A stretch of DNA of 44,527 bases from Verrucomicrobiia bacterium. Its GTDB lineage: Bacteria; Verrucomicrobiota; Verrucomicrobiia; Limisphaerales; UBA8199. The stretch lies in the NCBI GenBank assembly GCA_035946615.1, contig DASYZB010000041.1:1-44527 (forward strand), given 5' to 3'. The translations under genes were made by a program, and so were the position numbers. This document shows positions 15,754-24,768 of this stretch, one piece after another. Numbering within the stretch: position 1 is the stretch's first letter; each line of letters opens with the position of its first letter. The notes beneath the pieces are model-generated. The model saw only the letters and a list, made by a program, of their open reading frames with translations. It made no database searches and was not told where the DNA came from.

Positions 15754-17810
15754 TGCTCATCTTCGATCAGCTTAAAAAAGGCGACCCGCACCTGCGCACC
15801 CTCACGCTCGTCATTCTCACCGGCTTGGCCGTCCTCTTGGCGGGCCTCTGGTGGGTCCAGATCGTCTCCGCACGCGATTACCAGGAATCTCTTGAAACCC
15901 AGTCCTTCCGCACCGTGCGCATCCCGGCAGTGCGCGGCAGGATTCTGGACCGCAACGGCAACGTCCTGGCGGAAAATCGCCCGGCCTACAATATCAGTTT
16001 ATACCTGGAAGAATTGGACCGCCCATTCAAGAATGCTTACTCCAACGAGGTCTGGGAAGTCCGGGCGGAACTCAAACAGCAGAGCGCTCAAATGGAGGCC
16101 AAGCTGGGGCGCAAACTCAACAAACAGGAACGCAAGCAACTCGCATTAACTACCGCCCAAAAGGCGCTCCTCCGCGAAAAGGCCCGCTATGAGGTCGTCA
16201 GCAATGTCGTCCTCCAGGTCAGCCGCCGGCTCGACCGCCCTTTAACCGTTGATCCCACCGATTTCGAACGCCACTACGAAACCCGCCTCGCGCTTCCCTA
16301 TCCTGTATTGCGCGACCTGGATGCAACCAACATCGCCCGCTTCGAGGAGCAATCCACCAGTCCCTTGGGCGTCGATCTCGAAGTCCAATCCACCCGCGTT
16401 TATCCTCACCAAACTCTCGCCGCTCACTTGCTCGGCTCCCTCAGGCGCGATGATAGCTCCGCCGAAGGCGAGGAGGCCTTTTTCTCGTTTCGCCTTCCCG
16501 ATTTCCGCGGCGCCTTTGGCATCGAATACGCCTTCGACAAAGCCCTTCGCGGCATGGCCGGCGCCAAATCCGTCGAGGTAAACAATATGGGCTACCGCAC
16601 GACCGAAAACGTTTGGAGCCCAGCCGAGCCTGGAAGCGACGTCGTCCTGACCCTGGACCTAGCCATACAGCAGGCTGCCGAACGCGCCCTCCAAAGCACC
16701 CCGGTCACTTACACCGGACCTGTCCGCGGCGCCGTCGTGGTTATGGACGTTTGGACCGGCGACATCCTCGCGCTCGCCTCCTCCCCTGCCTTCAACCCAA
16801 ACGACGCCCTCCTCCCTCACTTGCCCCCTGCCGAACTCGAACGCCGCGAAAACGAGGTTCTCCGCCCCATCTTCAATCGCGCCACCCAAGGAAGTTATTT
16901 CCCAGGTTCGGTGTTTAAGCTTGTGGTCGGCCTGGCAGCCCTGGACGCCGGCCTGGACCCCAACGAGACCTTCGTCGTCGCGCCCAACCCGGAAATGCCC
17001 AGCCGTGGCGCCATTTGGGTAGGCCCTGCCCACCACAAAATCAGGGACCTTGCCCCGCCTGGGGAGTACAACTTTACCCGCGCACTCTACAAATCGAGCA
17101 ACTCTTATTTTATCACCAACGGCCTGCGCATCGGCCCCGAGCGGATCGTCCGCATGGCCCAACGCTTTCATTTGGGTGAAAAGATCGGGCTCTTTACGCG
17201 CCAGGAGTCGTCCGGCTTTCTCCCCAGCCTGAGCCGGCTCAGCTCCGGCTGGAGCGAGGGCAACACCGCCAACCTGAGTATCGGCCAGGACCCTGTCATG
17301 GTTACTCCCTTGCAGGTCGCCGTCCTCACGTCCGCAATCGCCAACGGCGGCAAAGTCCTCTGGCCCCGCTTGGTCGCGCAAGTCGAGCCGGAACAGGCCT
17401 CGGCGGACCAAGACCCGGAGCGCTTTCCTCCAGGCCGGGTTCGGGACCAATTGGGGGTCAGCCAGCGGATTTTGAGCATTGTCCATCAGGCCATGCTCGC
17501 CGATACCGAAGCCCCGGACGGCACCGGGGTCGGCGCGGCACGCGAATGCCCCGGCCTGAGGATTTGCGGCAAGACCGGCACCGCCCAGATTCAAAATGAG
17601 AACAATGTCAAAACCGGCCAGACTACCTGGTTCGCCTCGTTTGCACCCTATGAGAAGCCGCGCTGGGCGGTGGTTGTTATGGTCGAGGACGGCATCTCTG
17701 GACCATCCTGTTCGTTCGTGGCTGGCAAGATATACCGCGCCATTCTCGATTCCCAGCGAAACAGCCCACGCAAAAACGATACAATGGCTAACGCCCGTTT
17801 AACTCAATGA
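15753..17810 (+). CDS. mrdA: Penicillin-binding protein 2, elongation transpeptidase
   Basis: The 685-residue class B PBP cross-links peptidoglycan during elongation. It has one N-terminal membrane anchor (about 16-36), a pedestal domain with VRGRILDRNGNVLAEN (59-75), and a transpeptidase domain with the nucleophile motif SVFK (Ser386 to Lys389), SSN (448-450) and KTGTAQ near residue 610. An insertion of charged coil (about 95-145) lies in the pedestal. It is translationally coupled to mreD and followed three bases later by rodA, the partner glycosyltransferase. Confidence 0.96.
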   Translation: MLIFDQLKKGDPHLRTLTLVILTGLAVLLAGLWWVQIVSARDYQESLETQSFRTVRIPAVRGRILDRNGNVLAENRPAYNISLYLEELDRPFKNAYSNEVWEVRAELKQQSAQMEAKLGRKLNKQERKQLALTTAQKALLREKARYEVVSNVVLQVSRRLDRPLTVDPTDFERHYETRLALPYPVLRDLDATNIARFEEQSTSPLGVDLEVQSTRVYPHQTLAAHLLGSLRRDDSSAEGEEAFFSFRLPDFRGAFGIEYAFDKALRGMAGAKSVEVNNMGYRTTENVWSPAEPGSDVVLTLDLAIQQAAERALQSTPVTYTGPVRGAVVVMDVWTGDILALASSPAFNPNDALLPHLPPAELERRENEVLRPIFNRATQGSYFPGSVFKLVVGLAALDAGLDPNETFVVAPNPEMPSRGAIWVGPAHHKIRDLAPPGEYNFTRALYKSSNSYFITNGLRIGPERIVRMAQRFHLGEKIGLFTRQESSGFLPSLSRLSSGWSEGNTANLSIGQDPVMVTPLQVAVLTSAIANGGKVLWPRLVAQVEPEQASADQDPERFPPGRVRDQLGVSQRILSIVHQAMLADTEAPDGTGVGAARECPGLRICGKTGTAQIQNENNVKTGQTTWFASFAPYEKPRWAVVVMVEDGISGPSCSFVAGKIYRAILDSQRNSPRKNDTMANARLTQ

Positions 17811-17813
17811 GCC

Positions 17814-19025
17814 ATGTTTGACGCCAGCCTCAACGAACACCAACGAACTTTGGACCGCCTGCAACTGGCGGCTTTGGGCGCCCTCATGCTCATTGGGTGC
17901 GCCTTCATCTACAGCGCCACAATGGTCAACAATGTCCCCAGCTTGCCCTGGTACAGCCAAAGCTGGTTCCGACAGATCGTCTGGTACACCCTCGGCATCG
18001 CCGCCGCCATCGCTGTGTGCCTGGTCGATTACCGCCGCGTCGCCCGTTGGTCTCTGGCCCTCTATTGGCTTTCCATCCTGCCACTCATTGCCGTCTTGAT
18101 CCCCCACATCGGCACCACTCACGGCTGGGGCGCCATGCGTTGGATCGATCTCGGTTATTTCCAATTTCAACCCTCCGAATTCGCCAAACTCACCTTTATT
18201 TTGGCCCTGGCCCATTTTTTAAGCTGCCCGCAGGATGAATTGCGGCACGCTCCCAATTTCCTTAAAGCGCTGGGGCTGCTGCTGTTGCCGTTTTTGCTGA
18301 TCCTGCGCGAGCCGGACCTTGGCTCGGCATTGGTGTTGCTGCCCACCGGCCTCATGATGTTGTATGTGGCCGGCGTCCCCAAGCGATTCCTGCTCCAGTT
18401 GGTCGGCGGCGTAGGGGTTTTGGGCGCTTTGTTCCTGGTGGGCGTGCTCTTCGCGCCCCCCAATTGGCAGATTTTCAAAATGCAAGATTACCAGCGCCGC
18501 CGGCTGCTGGTGTACTTCGACCAAGAATATGCTCCGCCCGGCGCGCCAAAGGCGGAGAGAGAACGCCTGCGCAAACAGCAGTTCGATGATTCGCATAATG
18601 TGCGGCAGGCGTTGATTTCCGTCGGCTCAGGTGGGCTGATGGGCAAAGGCTGGCGGCAGGGCACGCAAAATGCCCTGGGCTACCTGCCTCGGGCTGTGGC
18701 GCATAACGACTTCATTTTCTCCGTCATTGCCGAGGAAAAGGGGTTTGTCGGCAGCGTGACCGTGCTCATGCTGTATGGAGCGGTCCTGTTCACCGGGATA
18801 CGCATCGCCAGCCAGGCGCGCGATCGCCTGGGCAGATTGCTGGCTGTCGGAGTTGTCACACTCCTGTTCAGCCATGTCTTTATCAATATCGGCATGAACA
18901 TTCGGATTATGCCCGTGACGGGTGTGCCACTGCCGCTGCTCTCTTACGGCGGATCGTCGGTGCTCGGCTCGTTAATCGCCATGGGCTTGTTACAAAACGT
19001 CTATATCTATCGAAAGGCTTATTAA
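17814..19025 (+). CDS. rodA: Peptidoglycan glycosyltransferase RodA
   Basis: The 403-residue SEDS-family protein has about ten membrane segments. Family motifs are visible: WIDLGYFQFQPSEFAKL (extracytoplasmic loop after the middle helices), REPDLGSALVLLP, and the C-terminal MPVTGVPLPLLSYGGSS. RodA polymerises lipid II into glycan strands together with PBP2. It starts three bases after the mrdA stop, and the RNase gene starts one base after its own stop, so the six genes very likely share one transcript. Confidence 0.96.
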   Translation: MFDASLNEHQRTLDRLQLAALGALMLIGCAFIYSATMVNNVPSLPWYSQSWFRQIVWYTLGIAAAIAVCLVDYRRVARWSLALYWLSILPLIAVLIPHIGTTHGWGAMRWIDLGYFQFQPSEFAKLTFILALAHFLSCPQDELRHAPNFLKALGLLLLPFLLILREPDLGSALVLLPTGLMMLYVAGVPKRFLLQLVGGVGVLGALFLVGVLFAPPNWQIFKMQDYQRRRLLVYFDQEYAPPGAPKAERERLRKQQFDDSHNVRQALISVGSGGLMGKGWRQGTQNALGYLPRAVAHNDFIFSVIAEEKGFVGSVTVLMLYGAVLFTGIRIASQARDRLGRLLAVGVVTLLFSHVFINIGMNIRIMPVTGVPLPLLSYGGSSVLGSLIAMGLLQNVYIYRKAY

Positions 19026-19026
19026 T

Positions 19027-21003
19027 ATGAGTGAACGTAATTTCTCCAGACGCCGCCGGGGCGCCATGCGCTTCCGCCCCACAGGCGGCCTGGGCCATAT
19101 CCAACAGCGCACTGACCGCGACGCGCTCCAGGCCCGCGCCGATGCCGTCGGACAACAGGCTGCCCAGGAAAAGGTCTATGAACGCCGCCACGCAGGCGAA
19201 ATCGAGCGCGCCGAAAACATCGCCGCCGGCCTGCCTCCCGAAGGCGCGCCCCTCGATGCCTCTACCCTGCCGGTCCCCAGCAAACGCAATTTCCGCGAAC
19301 CCAACCTCCAAACCCCAGCCGAGGTCCAGGAGGAAAAAGAATTCGAACCCGTCCGTGTCCCGGAACAGAACCGCGGCCTTGTGGACAGCATCAAGGCGGC
19401 GGCGACCACACTGGTCAAACGCGTCCAGCGCCTGATCAAACCCGCCAAACAGTCCCACAAAGAGGTCATCATCAACGCCGAAAACCTCGAAACACGCGTC
19501 GCCGTTTCCGAAGATGGCCGGCTCGAAGAATTCAACATCGAGCGCACCTCCGAAGAGCGCCTGGTCGGCAGCATCTTCAAAGGCAAGGTTCGCAACCTCG
19601 AGGACGGCCTCAAAGCCGCCTTTGTCGATATCGGTTTCGAGAAGAATGCATTCCTGCATTACTGGGACATCGTCCCCAGCAGCTTCGATAGCGGCGTCGA
19701 AATCGTCGAGCGCGAGGGCAGACGGCGCGACAAACCCAAAATCACCCAGAAAGACATCCCCCGCGTCTATCCCCCCGGCAGCGAGATCATTGTTCAGGTA
19801 ACTAAAGGCCCGATCGGGACCAAAGGGCCCCGTGTCACAACCAATATCGTCCTGCCTGGCCGCTACCTGGTCCTGCTGCCCAACTCCGACCAGAGCGGCA
19901 TCTCGCGTAAAATCGAGAACCAGCAGGAACGCCAACGTCTCAAGAAGATTCTTCGGGAATTGACTATTCCGGAGGGCATGGGCGTCATTATGCGCACCGT
20001 GGGTGAAGGCCAGCAGACCCGCTATTTCGTGCGCGACCTGGCCCTGCTGCTCGAAGAGTGGGAACAAATCCAGGAACGTAAAAAGGCGCAGCCCCCCGCC
20101 ACCTGCATCTTCCAGGAACCCGACCTCATCGAACGCACGGTGCGCGATTTCCTCACCGAGGATGTCGATCGAATCGTGGTCGATAGCCCCAGGGCCTATG
20201 AACGCATGCGCGAGATGATCTCACGCATCTCCACCCGCTCAGCCGACAAGGTCAAACTCTACACTGACCCCCAGCCCATCTTCGATCGCTTCAATATCAC
20301 ACGCCAGTTGGAAAATGCCTTCTCCCGCCAGGTCCATCTCAAGAGCGGCGGGTATATCGTCGTGGATGAGACCGAAGCGCTGGTGGCCATCGATGTCAAC
20401 ACGGGCCGGCATAAAGGCGGCAAGGACCAGGAATCCTCAATCCTGAAGGTTAACCTGGAAGCAGCCGATGAAATCTCCCGCCAACTGCGCCTGCGCAACA
20501 TGGGCGGCCTGATCGTGCTGGATTTCATCGATATGAAATCCCGCCGCGACCAGCAGCAGGTCTATTTCCGCATGAAAGAAGGCCTGCGCCGGGATAAGGC
20601 CAAGACGCACGTCCTGCCCATTTCCCAGCTTGGCCTCATGGAGATGACCCGCCAGCGCCATTCCGAAAGCGTCAACGCCGCTGTCTATGACGATTGCCCG
20701 TACTGCAAGGGCCGCGGCAAGGTCAAGAGCGCCCTCACTATGAGCGTGGAAATCCAGCGCAAGCTCGGTGAAATCCTCAAGAAACGTCCGCGCGAGGAAT
20801 CGGATTTCCAGTTGCTGATCATCGTGCATCCGTCGATTCTTGAACGCCTCCGCACCGAGGATGAGAAACACCTGATCGAAATGGAGAAGCGCTATTTCGG
20901 AAAGCTCAATTTCCGCAAGGACCCCGCGCTGCACGCCGAGCAATTCAAGATCGTCAACATGGCAAATAACGAAGAACTCGCCAACGTCGGCGGGGATAAA
21001 TAA
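19027..21003 (+). CDS. rng: Ribonuclease E/G family endoribonuclease
   Basis: The catalytic core starts near residue 148 (IINAENLETRVAVSEDGRLEEF), followed by an S1-like segment (GSIFKGKVRNLEDGLKAAFVDIGFEKNAFLH), the Mg-binding aspartates in AIDVNTGRHKGGKD and LDFIDMKSRRD, and the zinc-link CPYCKGRGK. The enzyme cuts single-stranded AU-rich RNA in rRNA processing and mRNA decay. About 145 residues precede the core; they are Arg-, Gln- and Glu-rich and low in complexity, unlike E. coli RNase G. Linkage to mre genes is a known arrangement in several phyla. Confidence 0.93.
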   Translation: MSERNFSRRRRGAMRFRPTGGLGHIQQRTDRDALQARADAVGQQAAQEKVYERRHAGEIERAENIAAGLPPEGAPLDASTLPVPSKRNFREPNLQTPAEVQEEKEFEPVRVPEQNRGLVDSIKAAATTLVKRVQRLIKPAKQSHKEVIINAENLETRVAVSEDGRLEEFNIERTSEERLVGSIFKGKVRNLEDGLKAAFVDIGFEKNAFLHYWDIVPSSFDSGVEIVEREGRRRDKPKITQKDIPRVYPPGSEIIVQVTKGPIGTKGPRVTTNIVLPGRYLVLLPNSDQSGISRKIENQQERQRLKKILRELTIPEGMGVIMRTVGEGQQTRYFVRDLALLLEEWEQIQERKKAQPPATCIFQEPDLIERTVRDFLTEDVDRIVVDSPRAYERMREMISRISTRSADKVKLYTDPQPIFDRFNITRQLENAFSRQVHLKSGGYIVVDETEALVAIDVNTGRHKGGKDQESSILKVNLEAADEISRQLRLRNMGGLIVLDFIDMKSRRDQQQVYFRMKEGLRRDKAKTHVLPISQLGLMEMTRQRHSESVNAAVYDDCPYCKGRGKVKSALTMSVEIQRKLGEILKKRPREESDFQLLIIVHPSILERLRTEDEKHLIEMEKRYFGKLNFRKDPALHAEQFKIVNMANNEELANVGGDK

Positions 21004-21073
21004 CGGGCTCTCGTATGCGCGAAAAAGGGATTGGACAGGCCCGGCGCCGGTTCATTACAGTTGCCCGAATTCT

Positions 21074-21358
21074 ATGAGAAACAGTCCATTAACGACGGTC
21101 CTGCTATTCATTTTGTTCCTCAGCGCCCTGGCCTCATTGTTCTTGTGTTGGCGGTACATCGCCTACGCGCGGGAATTCCGGGACCTGCAACGAGAGGTCG
21201 TGGCCGTTCAGAGCAGGCGGGCGTTTATCCAGTCGCTCGCCAGTGAGACCCTCGAGTACAGCAAAAGAAACCCGGCCATTGACCCCATCCTCGAGGGGGC
21301 CGGCTTAATCCCGCCAAACACTGGCTCCACATCAAACAACAAACCCGCTTCCAAATAG
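21074..21358 (+). CDS. Small membrane protein of unknown function
   Basis: This 94-residue protein has one N-terminal membrane helix (VLLFILFLSALASLFLCWRYIA) followed by a short helical stretch and a polar tail (GSTSNNKPASK). The region FIQSLASETLEYSKRNPAIDPIL resembles FVRRLAEYSRAHPDFAPIA of the next gene, so the two are probably paralogs. The five-base gap to the next gene suggests co-translation. It lies 70 bases after the RNase gene. No family recognised. Confidence 0.65.
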   Translation: MRNSPLTTVLLFILFLSALASLFLCWRYIAYAREFRDLQREVVAVQSRRAFIQSLASETLEYSKRNPAIDPILEGAGLIPPNTGSTSNNKPASK

Positions 21359-21363
21359 TTTTT

Positions 21364-21741
21364 ATGGACGACCTCCCCAATTCACCTACCCCGCCGCCCG
21401 AGGTGGCGGAATTGCGCGCCGAGTGCCAGGCACTAAGACAGATGTTAGGCTCCATTTTAATCCTGTTAATTGTCGTGAGCGGCACACTCACTATCTTCCT
21501 GGCGCGCCAATGGAAGTGGTCCAAAAACGATGTCCAGGCGGCGCGCCAGCAAACTGAGGCTATGGTGGCCGAGTATAACCGCGGCGCGGGGCAAATGCAG
21601 GATTTCGTGAGGAGGTTGGCTGAGTATAGTCGCGCGCACCCTGATTTCGCACCCATTGCTGCGAAATATCGCCTGCAGGACGTGCTAACCAACTCTGCCG
21701 CAGCACCCGCCCCGCCCACACCCACACCGATGAAAAAATAA
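21364..21741 (+). CDS. Small membrane protein with coiled coil, unknown function
   Basis: This 125-residue protein has a cytosolic N-terminal heptad stretch (EVAELRAECQALRQM), one membrane helix (GSILILLIVVSGTLTIFLA) and an outer helical region with WSKNDVQAARQQTEAMVAEYN, then a Pro/Ala-rich tail ending PTPMKK. The order suggests a bitopic scaffold protein, but this is inference. It is convergent with the MscS gene 19 bases away. Confidence 0.65.
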   Translation: MDDLPNSPTPPPEVAELRAECQALRQMLGSILILLIVVSGTLTIFLARQWKWSKNDVQAARQQTEAMVAEYNRGAGQMQDFVRRLAEYSRAHPDFAPIAAKYRLQDVLTNSAAAPAPPTPTPMKK

Positions 21742-21760
21742 AGCGGCTGCCTTCTTCATC

Positions 21761-22969
21761 CTACGCAAACGCTATTCCCTCGGCGGCGAACCGTTCTTTA
21801 ATAGCCAGGTTAATCTCCTGTATCCCGGCCAGGTATTTCTGGTAATCGGTCCCTTTCCACCAGTGGGTGATCAGGATATTACTTGCCGCGCCGCTAAACT
21901 GGTTGAAGCTGATCCACACATCCTGTGTCATCGGCTGGCCCCGATAGATGGTTTCCAGCAACGCCAGCGCGCGTTTAATCTTTTCGGCCGGCAACTCGTG
22001 CGCCAGCGATAGGTTCGTCACCGTTTTAATGCTGGGGCGGCGGGATAGGTTGGTGATAATGCTGTTGCCCATTGTCTTATTGGGCACCGCCACCAAATGG
22101 CCATCCGGGCTGCGCACTCGGGTGCTGCGCAGACCCACGGCCTCGACGGTTCCTTCGGCCCCATCGAGCTTGATCTGATCGCCCACACGAAAGGGCTTAT
22201 CCACGAAAACCGCCACAGCGCCAAACAAGTTGCCCAGGGTGTCCTGCGCCGCCAGACCGACGGCCAGCCCGCCAATCGACAGAGAAGCAATTGCCGCCGT
22301 GATATTAACGTCCATGTTTTGCGCGGTGACCAGAATGGCCACCACGATCACAAAGGTGTTCAGGCTGATATGGATGACCGAAAACAGTTCGTCATTGAAC
22401 TTGCGGTCTCCCTCCTGTCCGTGGCGTCGGCGCCAGATGCCCAGCAACAGCCCGAGCACCTTGATGGCCAGGTACGTCAAGGACGCCGCGACCACCACGA
22501 TAAAGGCCTTCGAGAGATACAATTTCGCCAGCACAGACCAATCGAACAGGTTGAGCCCGATATCCAGCAGCGCCACGAACACAACAAGCTGGATTGGCCC
22601 GTGCAGCAGCTTGACCAACAACCCCTTCACCTCGCTGTGTGTGGCAACCCGCTTTAACCAGAAGTTGGTGATAAAATGAATGAGCTTCGAAATGAGGAAC
22701 GCCAGGAGGATGTAGATCACCGAGGCGATGTACTTCCAAAGGGGCTCGCCCAGAAACGTCACCTCGCGAAAGAGCGCAATTTCATCGAGTCTGAAGGTCA
22801 GAGGGTGCGCTTGCCACTGCTCGACGTTGCGGACCAGGGCCGAAAGTTCGTTGGTGGAGGCAGGTGGTTTATTGGTGACGGTTACCGCCGCTGCCCATAG
22901 ACTCCAGGCCCAAGCAATCCCTGCCAGGACCAAGGCCAGGCGAAAAAGCCGTTCCAGCTTCAATTTCAT
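21761..22969 (-). CDS. MscS-family mechanosensitive channel
   Basis: The 402-residue protein has an N-terminal hydrophobic signal-like helix, four further membrane segments and the conserved MscS pore and beta domain: SIGGLAVGLAAQDTLGNLFG (pore helix TM3), then DKPFRVGDQIKLDGAEGTVEAVGLRSTRVR and VAVPNKTM. The C-terminal cytosolic domain follows the standard length. Such channels release solutes on osmotic downshock. The ATG at 22969 was preferred to a TTG at 22984; neither has a clear ribosome binding site. Confidence 0.92.
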   Translation of the reverse strand: MKLKLERLFRLALVLAGIAWAWSLWAAAVTVTNKPPASTNELSALVRNVEQWQAHPLTFRLDEIALFREVTFLGEPLWKYIASVIYILLAFLISKLIHFITNFWLKRVATHSEVKGLLVKLLHGPIQLVVFVALLDIGLNLFDWSVLAKLYLSKAFIVVVAASLTYLAIKVLGLLLGIWRRRHGQEGDRKFNDELFSVIHISLNTFVIVVAILVTAQNMDVNITAAIASLSIGGLAVGLAAQDTLGNLFGAVAVFVDKPFRVGDQIKLDGAEGTVEAVGLRSTRVRSPDGHLVAVPNKTMGNSIITNLSRRPSIKTVTNLSLAHELPAEKIKRALALLETIYRGQPMTQDVWISFNQFSGAASNILITHWWKGTDYQKYLAGIQEINLAIKERFAAEGIAFA

Positions 22970-23048
22970 TGGATGTATGGACAATCTGCTGATTGCGCCT
23001 TCGCACCTGTTTTAAAAACGGCCCACTGACATCGCCCCGTTTTGGTTC

Positions 23049-23258
23049 TCAGCCCCCCGCCACAATCCGCACAATTTCCAGGCGATCCCCGGGGCGCACT
23101 TGGCGCCGCGCGAATTCCGAAGGGGCAACCGCCTGTCCGTTATGCTCAACGACCACACTGCGCGGCGGCAGTTGGCGCGCGATTAAAAACTCTTCGAGCG
23201 AGCAGGGCAATGTCGCTTCTGTGGGCTGTCCGTTAGCTGTGATAATGGCAGAATTCAT
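23049..23258 (-). CDS. thiS: Sulfur-carrier protein ThiS
   Basis: This 69-residue ubiquitin-fold protein ends in the essential Gly-Gly (RIVAGG), which is adenylated and then thiocarboxylated to supply sulfur for the thiazole ring of thiamine. Other family features are ANGQP near the N-terminus and VRPGDRLEIV before the tail. It lies 33 bases downstream of thiH on the same strand. thiG, the thiazole synthase gene that usually joins this pair, is not in the window. Confidence 0.9.
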   Translation of the reverse strand: MNSAIITANGQPTEATLPCSLEEFLIARQLPPRSVVVEHNGQAVAPSEFARRQVRPGDRLEIVRIVAGG

Positions 23259-23291
23259 GCACGGTGCCTGTCGGCGCGCGGCCTGGCCGCC

Positions 23292-24482
23292 TCAGGCTGT
23301 CAGGGCCGTATCCCAATCCTTCCAGACCGGCTCATAACCCAAACGCCGGATGCGTTCAGCGACCTCATGCGGCGGGCGCTCGTCAGCAATCTGGAATTGC
23401 CCGGTGGCCCGCATCTCTCCGTTAGGGGCCCATTCGCTGGCGCCTAACTCGACAATCCGCCCGCGTTCGGTGTGGTGGAGCGTTTCCTTGCCTGCCCCAG
23501 TATAGCCGCCCGGTTCGGTATGGCTTCCGGCGCTCATCAAAGTAATTCCCAACGGAATGAGCCCGTCCCGAAGCTTGGGCGATTCACGCGTCGAAAGGAC
23601 AAGCCCCACATCGGGGAACATCAGACGAAAGGCGCAGACCAATTGGACCATGTCGCGATCCGTCATTTGGGTAAGCGGTTGGAACTCGCCGGCACAAGGC
23701 CGCAGCCGGGGCAGTGAAATCGTTAGCGACGCCTTCCAACATTCCCGGAGCAGATACTGAGCATGCGCCGCCACGCTCAGGGCCTCGAAACGCCAATCGG
23801 CCAGCCCGTATAACGCGCCGACTCCCAATCGCCGGAACCCGGCGGCATAGGCGCGTTCAGGTGTTTGAAGGCGGGAAGTAAAGTTCCGTTTTGGCCCCGA
23901 GGTGTGCATTTGTTCGTAAATCGCGCGGTCGTAAGTTTCCTGGTACACGACCAAGCCGTCTGCGCCGGCCTGAACCAGGGGCGCGTAATCCGCTGTTTCC
24001 ATCGGCCCGATTTCGAGCGAGACACTGGGGGCCAGCTCATGCACCGCCCGCACGCACTCCGCCAGGTAAGTGTTCGAAACGAATTTCGGATGCTCGCCTG
24101 AGACCAGCAGGATATTGCGGAAGCCTTGCGCGGCCAGCGCCCTGGCCTCCCGCTGCACCTCGGTAACCTGCAGCGTGACGCGCAGGATCGGGTTGTCGCG
24201 CGAGAACCCGCAATACCGGCAGTTGTTGATGCATTCATTCGACAGATAGAGCGGCGCAAAAAGCCGGATGACCTTCCCAAAGCGCTGCCGCGTCAGTTGC
24301 TGTGCCGCCCTGCCAAGCGGTTCGAGAAACTCGCCCGCAGCGGGTGAGATGAGGTGGGCAAAATCGTTCAGGGACAACACGGCGCATCCCATGCTTTGCC
24401 GAACAGCTTGGGGCGAGGCGCCCAGCGACCGCTGCACGAGCCTCGGAAGGCAAAGCGAATCGAATACGCCGGTAAAACTCAT
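23292..24482 (-). CDS. thiH: 2-iminoacetate synthase ThiH (radical SAM)
   Basis: The 396-residue enzyme cleaves tyrosine to dehydroglycine for thiazole formation. The radical-SAM cluster motif is ECINNCRYCGFSRDNP (CX3CX2C), and the C-terminal MSAGSHTEPGGY and the following segment match the ThiH/BATS domain. ATG 24482 was preferred to a TTG at 24488; TAGGT lies a few bases upstream. It probably forms an operon with thiS. Confidence 0.93.
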   Translation of the reverse strand: MSFTGVFDSLCLPRLVQRSLGASPQAVRQSMGCAVLSLNDFAHLISPAAGEFLEPLGRAAQQLTRQRFGKVIRLFAPLYLSNECINNCRYCGFSRDNPILRVTLQVTEVQREARALAAQGFRNILLVSGEHPKFVSNTYLAECVRAVHELAPSVSLEIGPMETADYAPLVQAGADGLVVYQETYDRAIYEQMHTSGPKRNFTSRLQTPERAYAAGFRRLGVGALYGLADWRFEALSVAAHAQYLLRECWKASLTISLPRLRPCAGEFQPLTQMTDRDMVQLVCAFRLMFPDVGLVLSTRESPKLRDGLIPLGITLMSAGSHTEPGGYTGAGKETLHHTERGRIVELGASEWAPNGEMRATGQFQIADERPPHEVAERIRRLGYEPVWKDWDTALTA

Positions 24483-24592
24483 CGGCAAAACCTAGCAAAG
24501 CCGTGGCAATTGTCGAGAGCCGGCCCGGCCGGCCCCTTTCTTTGGCGAAAACAGGCCGGCTGAGCGAGAATTGCTGCCCACGCATCAGCAAG

Positions 24593-24763
24593 CCCGCCCT
24601 GTTGGCTAAAGAGGATGTGCTCGTCATTCCCAAGACAAGCCGCCGCGAACGCTTGAAGGAAAATCTCGGCGCTCTGCAGCATCCACTCAACTCAGAGCAG
24701 CTTTCCGAACTGGAGCGCCTCTTTCCGCCGCCCTCAGGGCCCGCCCCGCTGGATATGCTCTAA
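24593..24763 (+). pseudogene. C-terminal remnant of an aldo/keto reductase
   Basis: About 55 codons (ALLAKEDVLVIPKTSRRER to GPAPLDML) match the last segment of aldo/keto reductases, including the IPKTS cofactor-phosphate region and the terminal L..LFPPP.GP.PL.ML. The N-terminal three quarters, including the catalytic Tyr, are absent: the thiH start lies about 110 bases upstream on the other strand. An open frame does continue back to 24503 but with unrelated residues. Deletion or recombination at this point is likely. Confidence 0.75.
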
Positions 24764-24768
24764 CCCAA

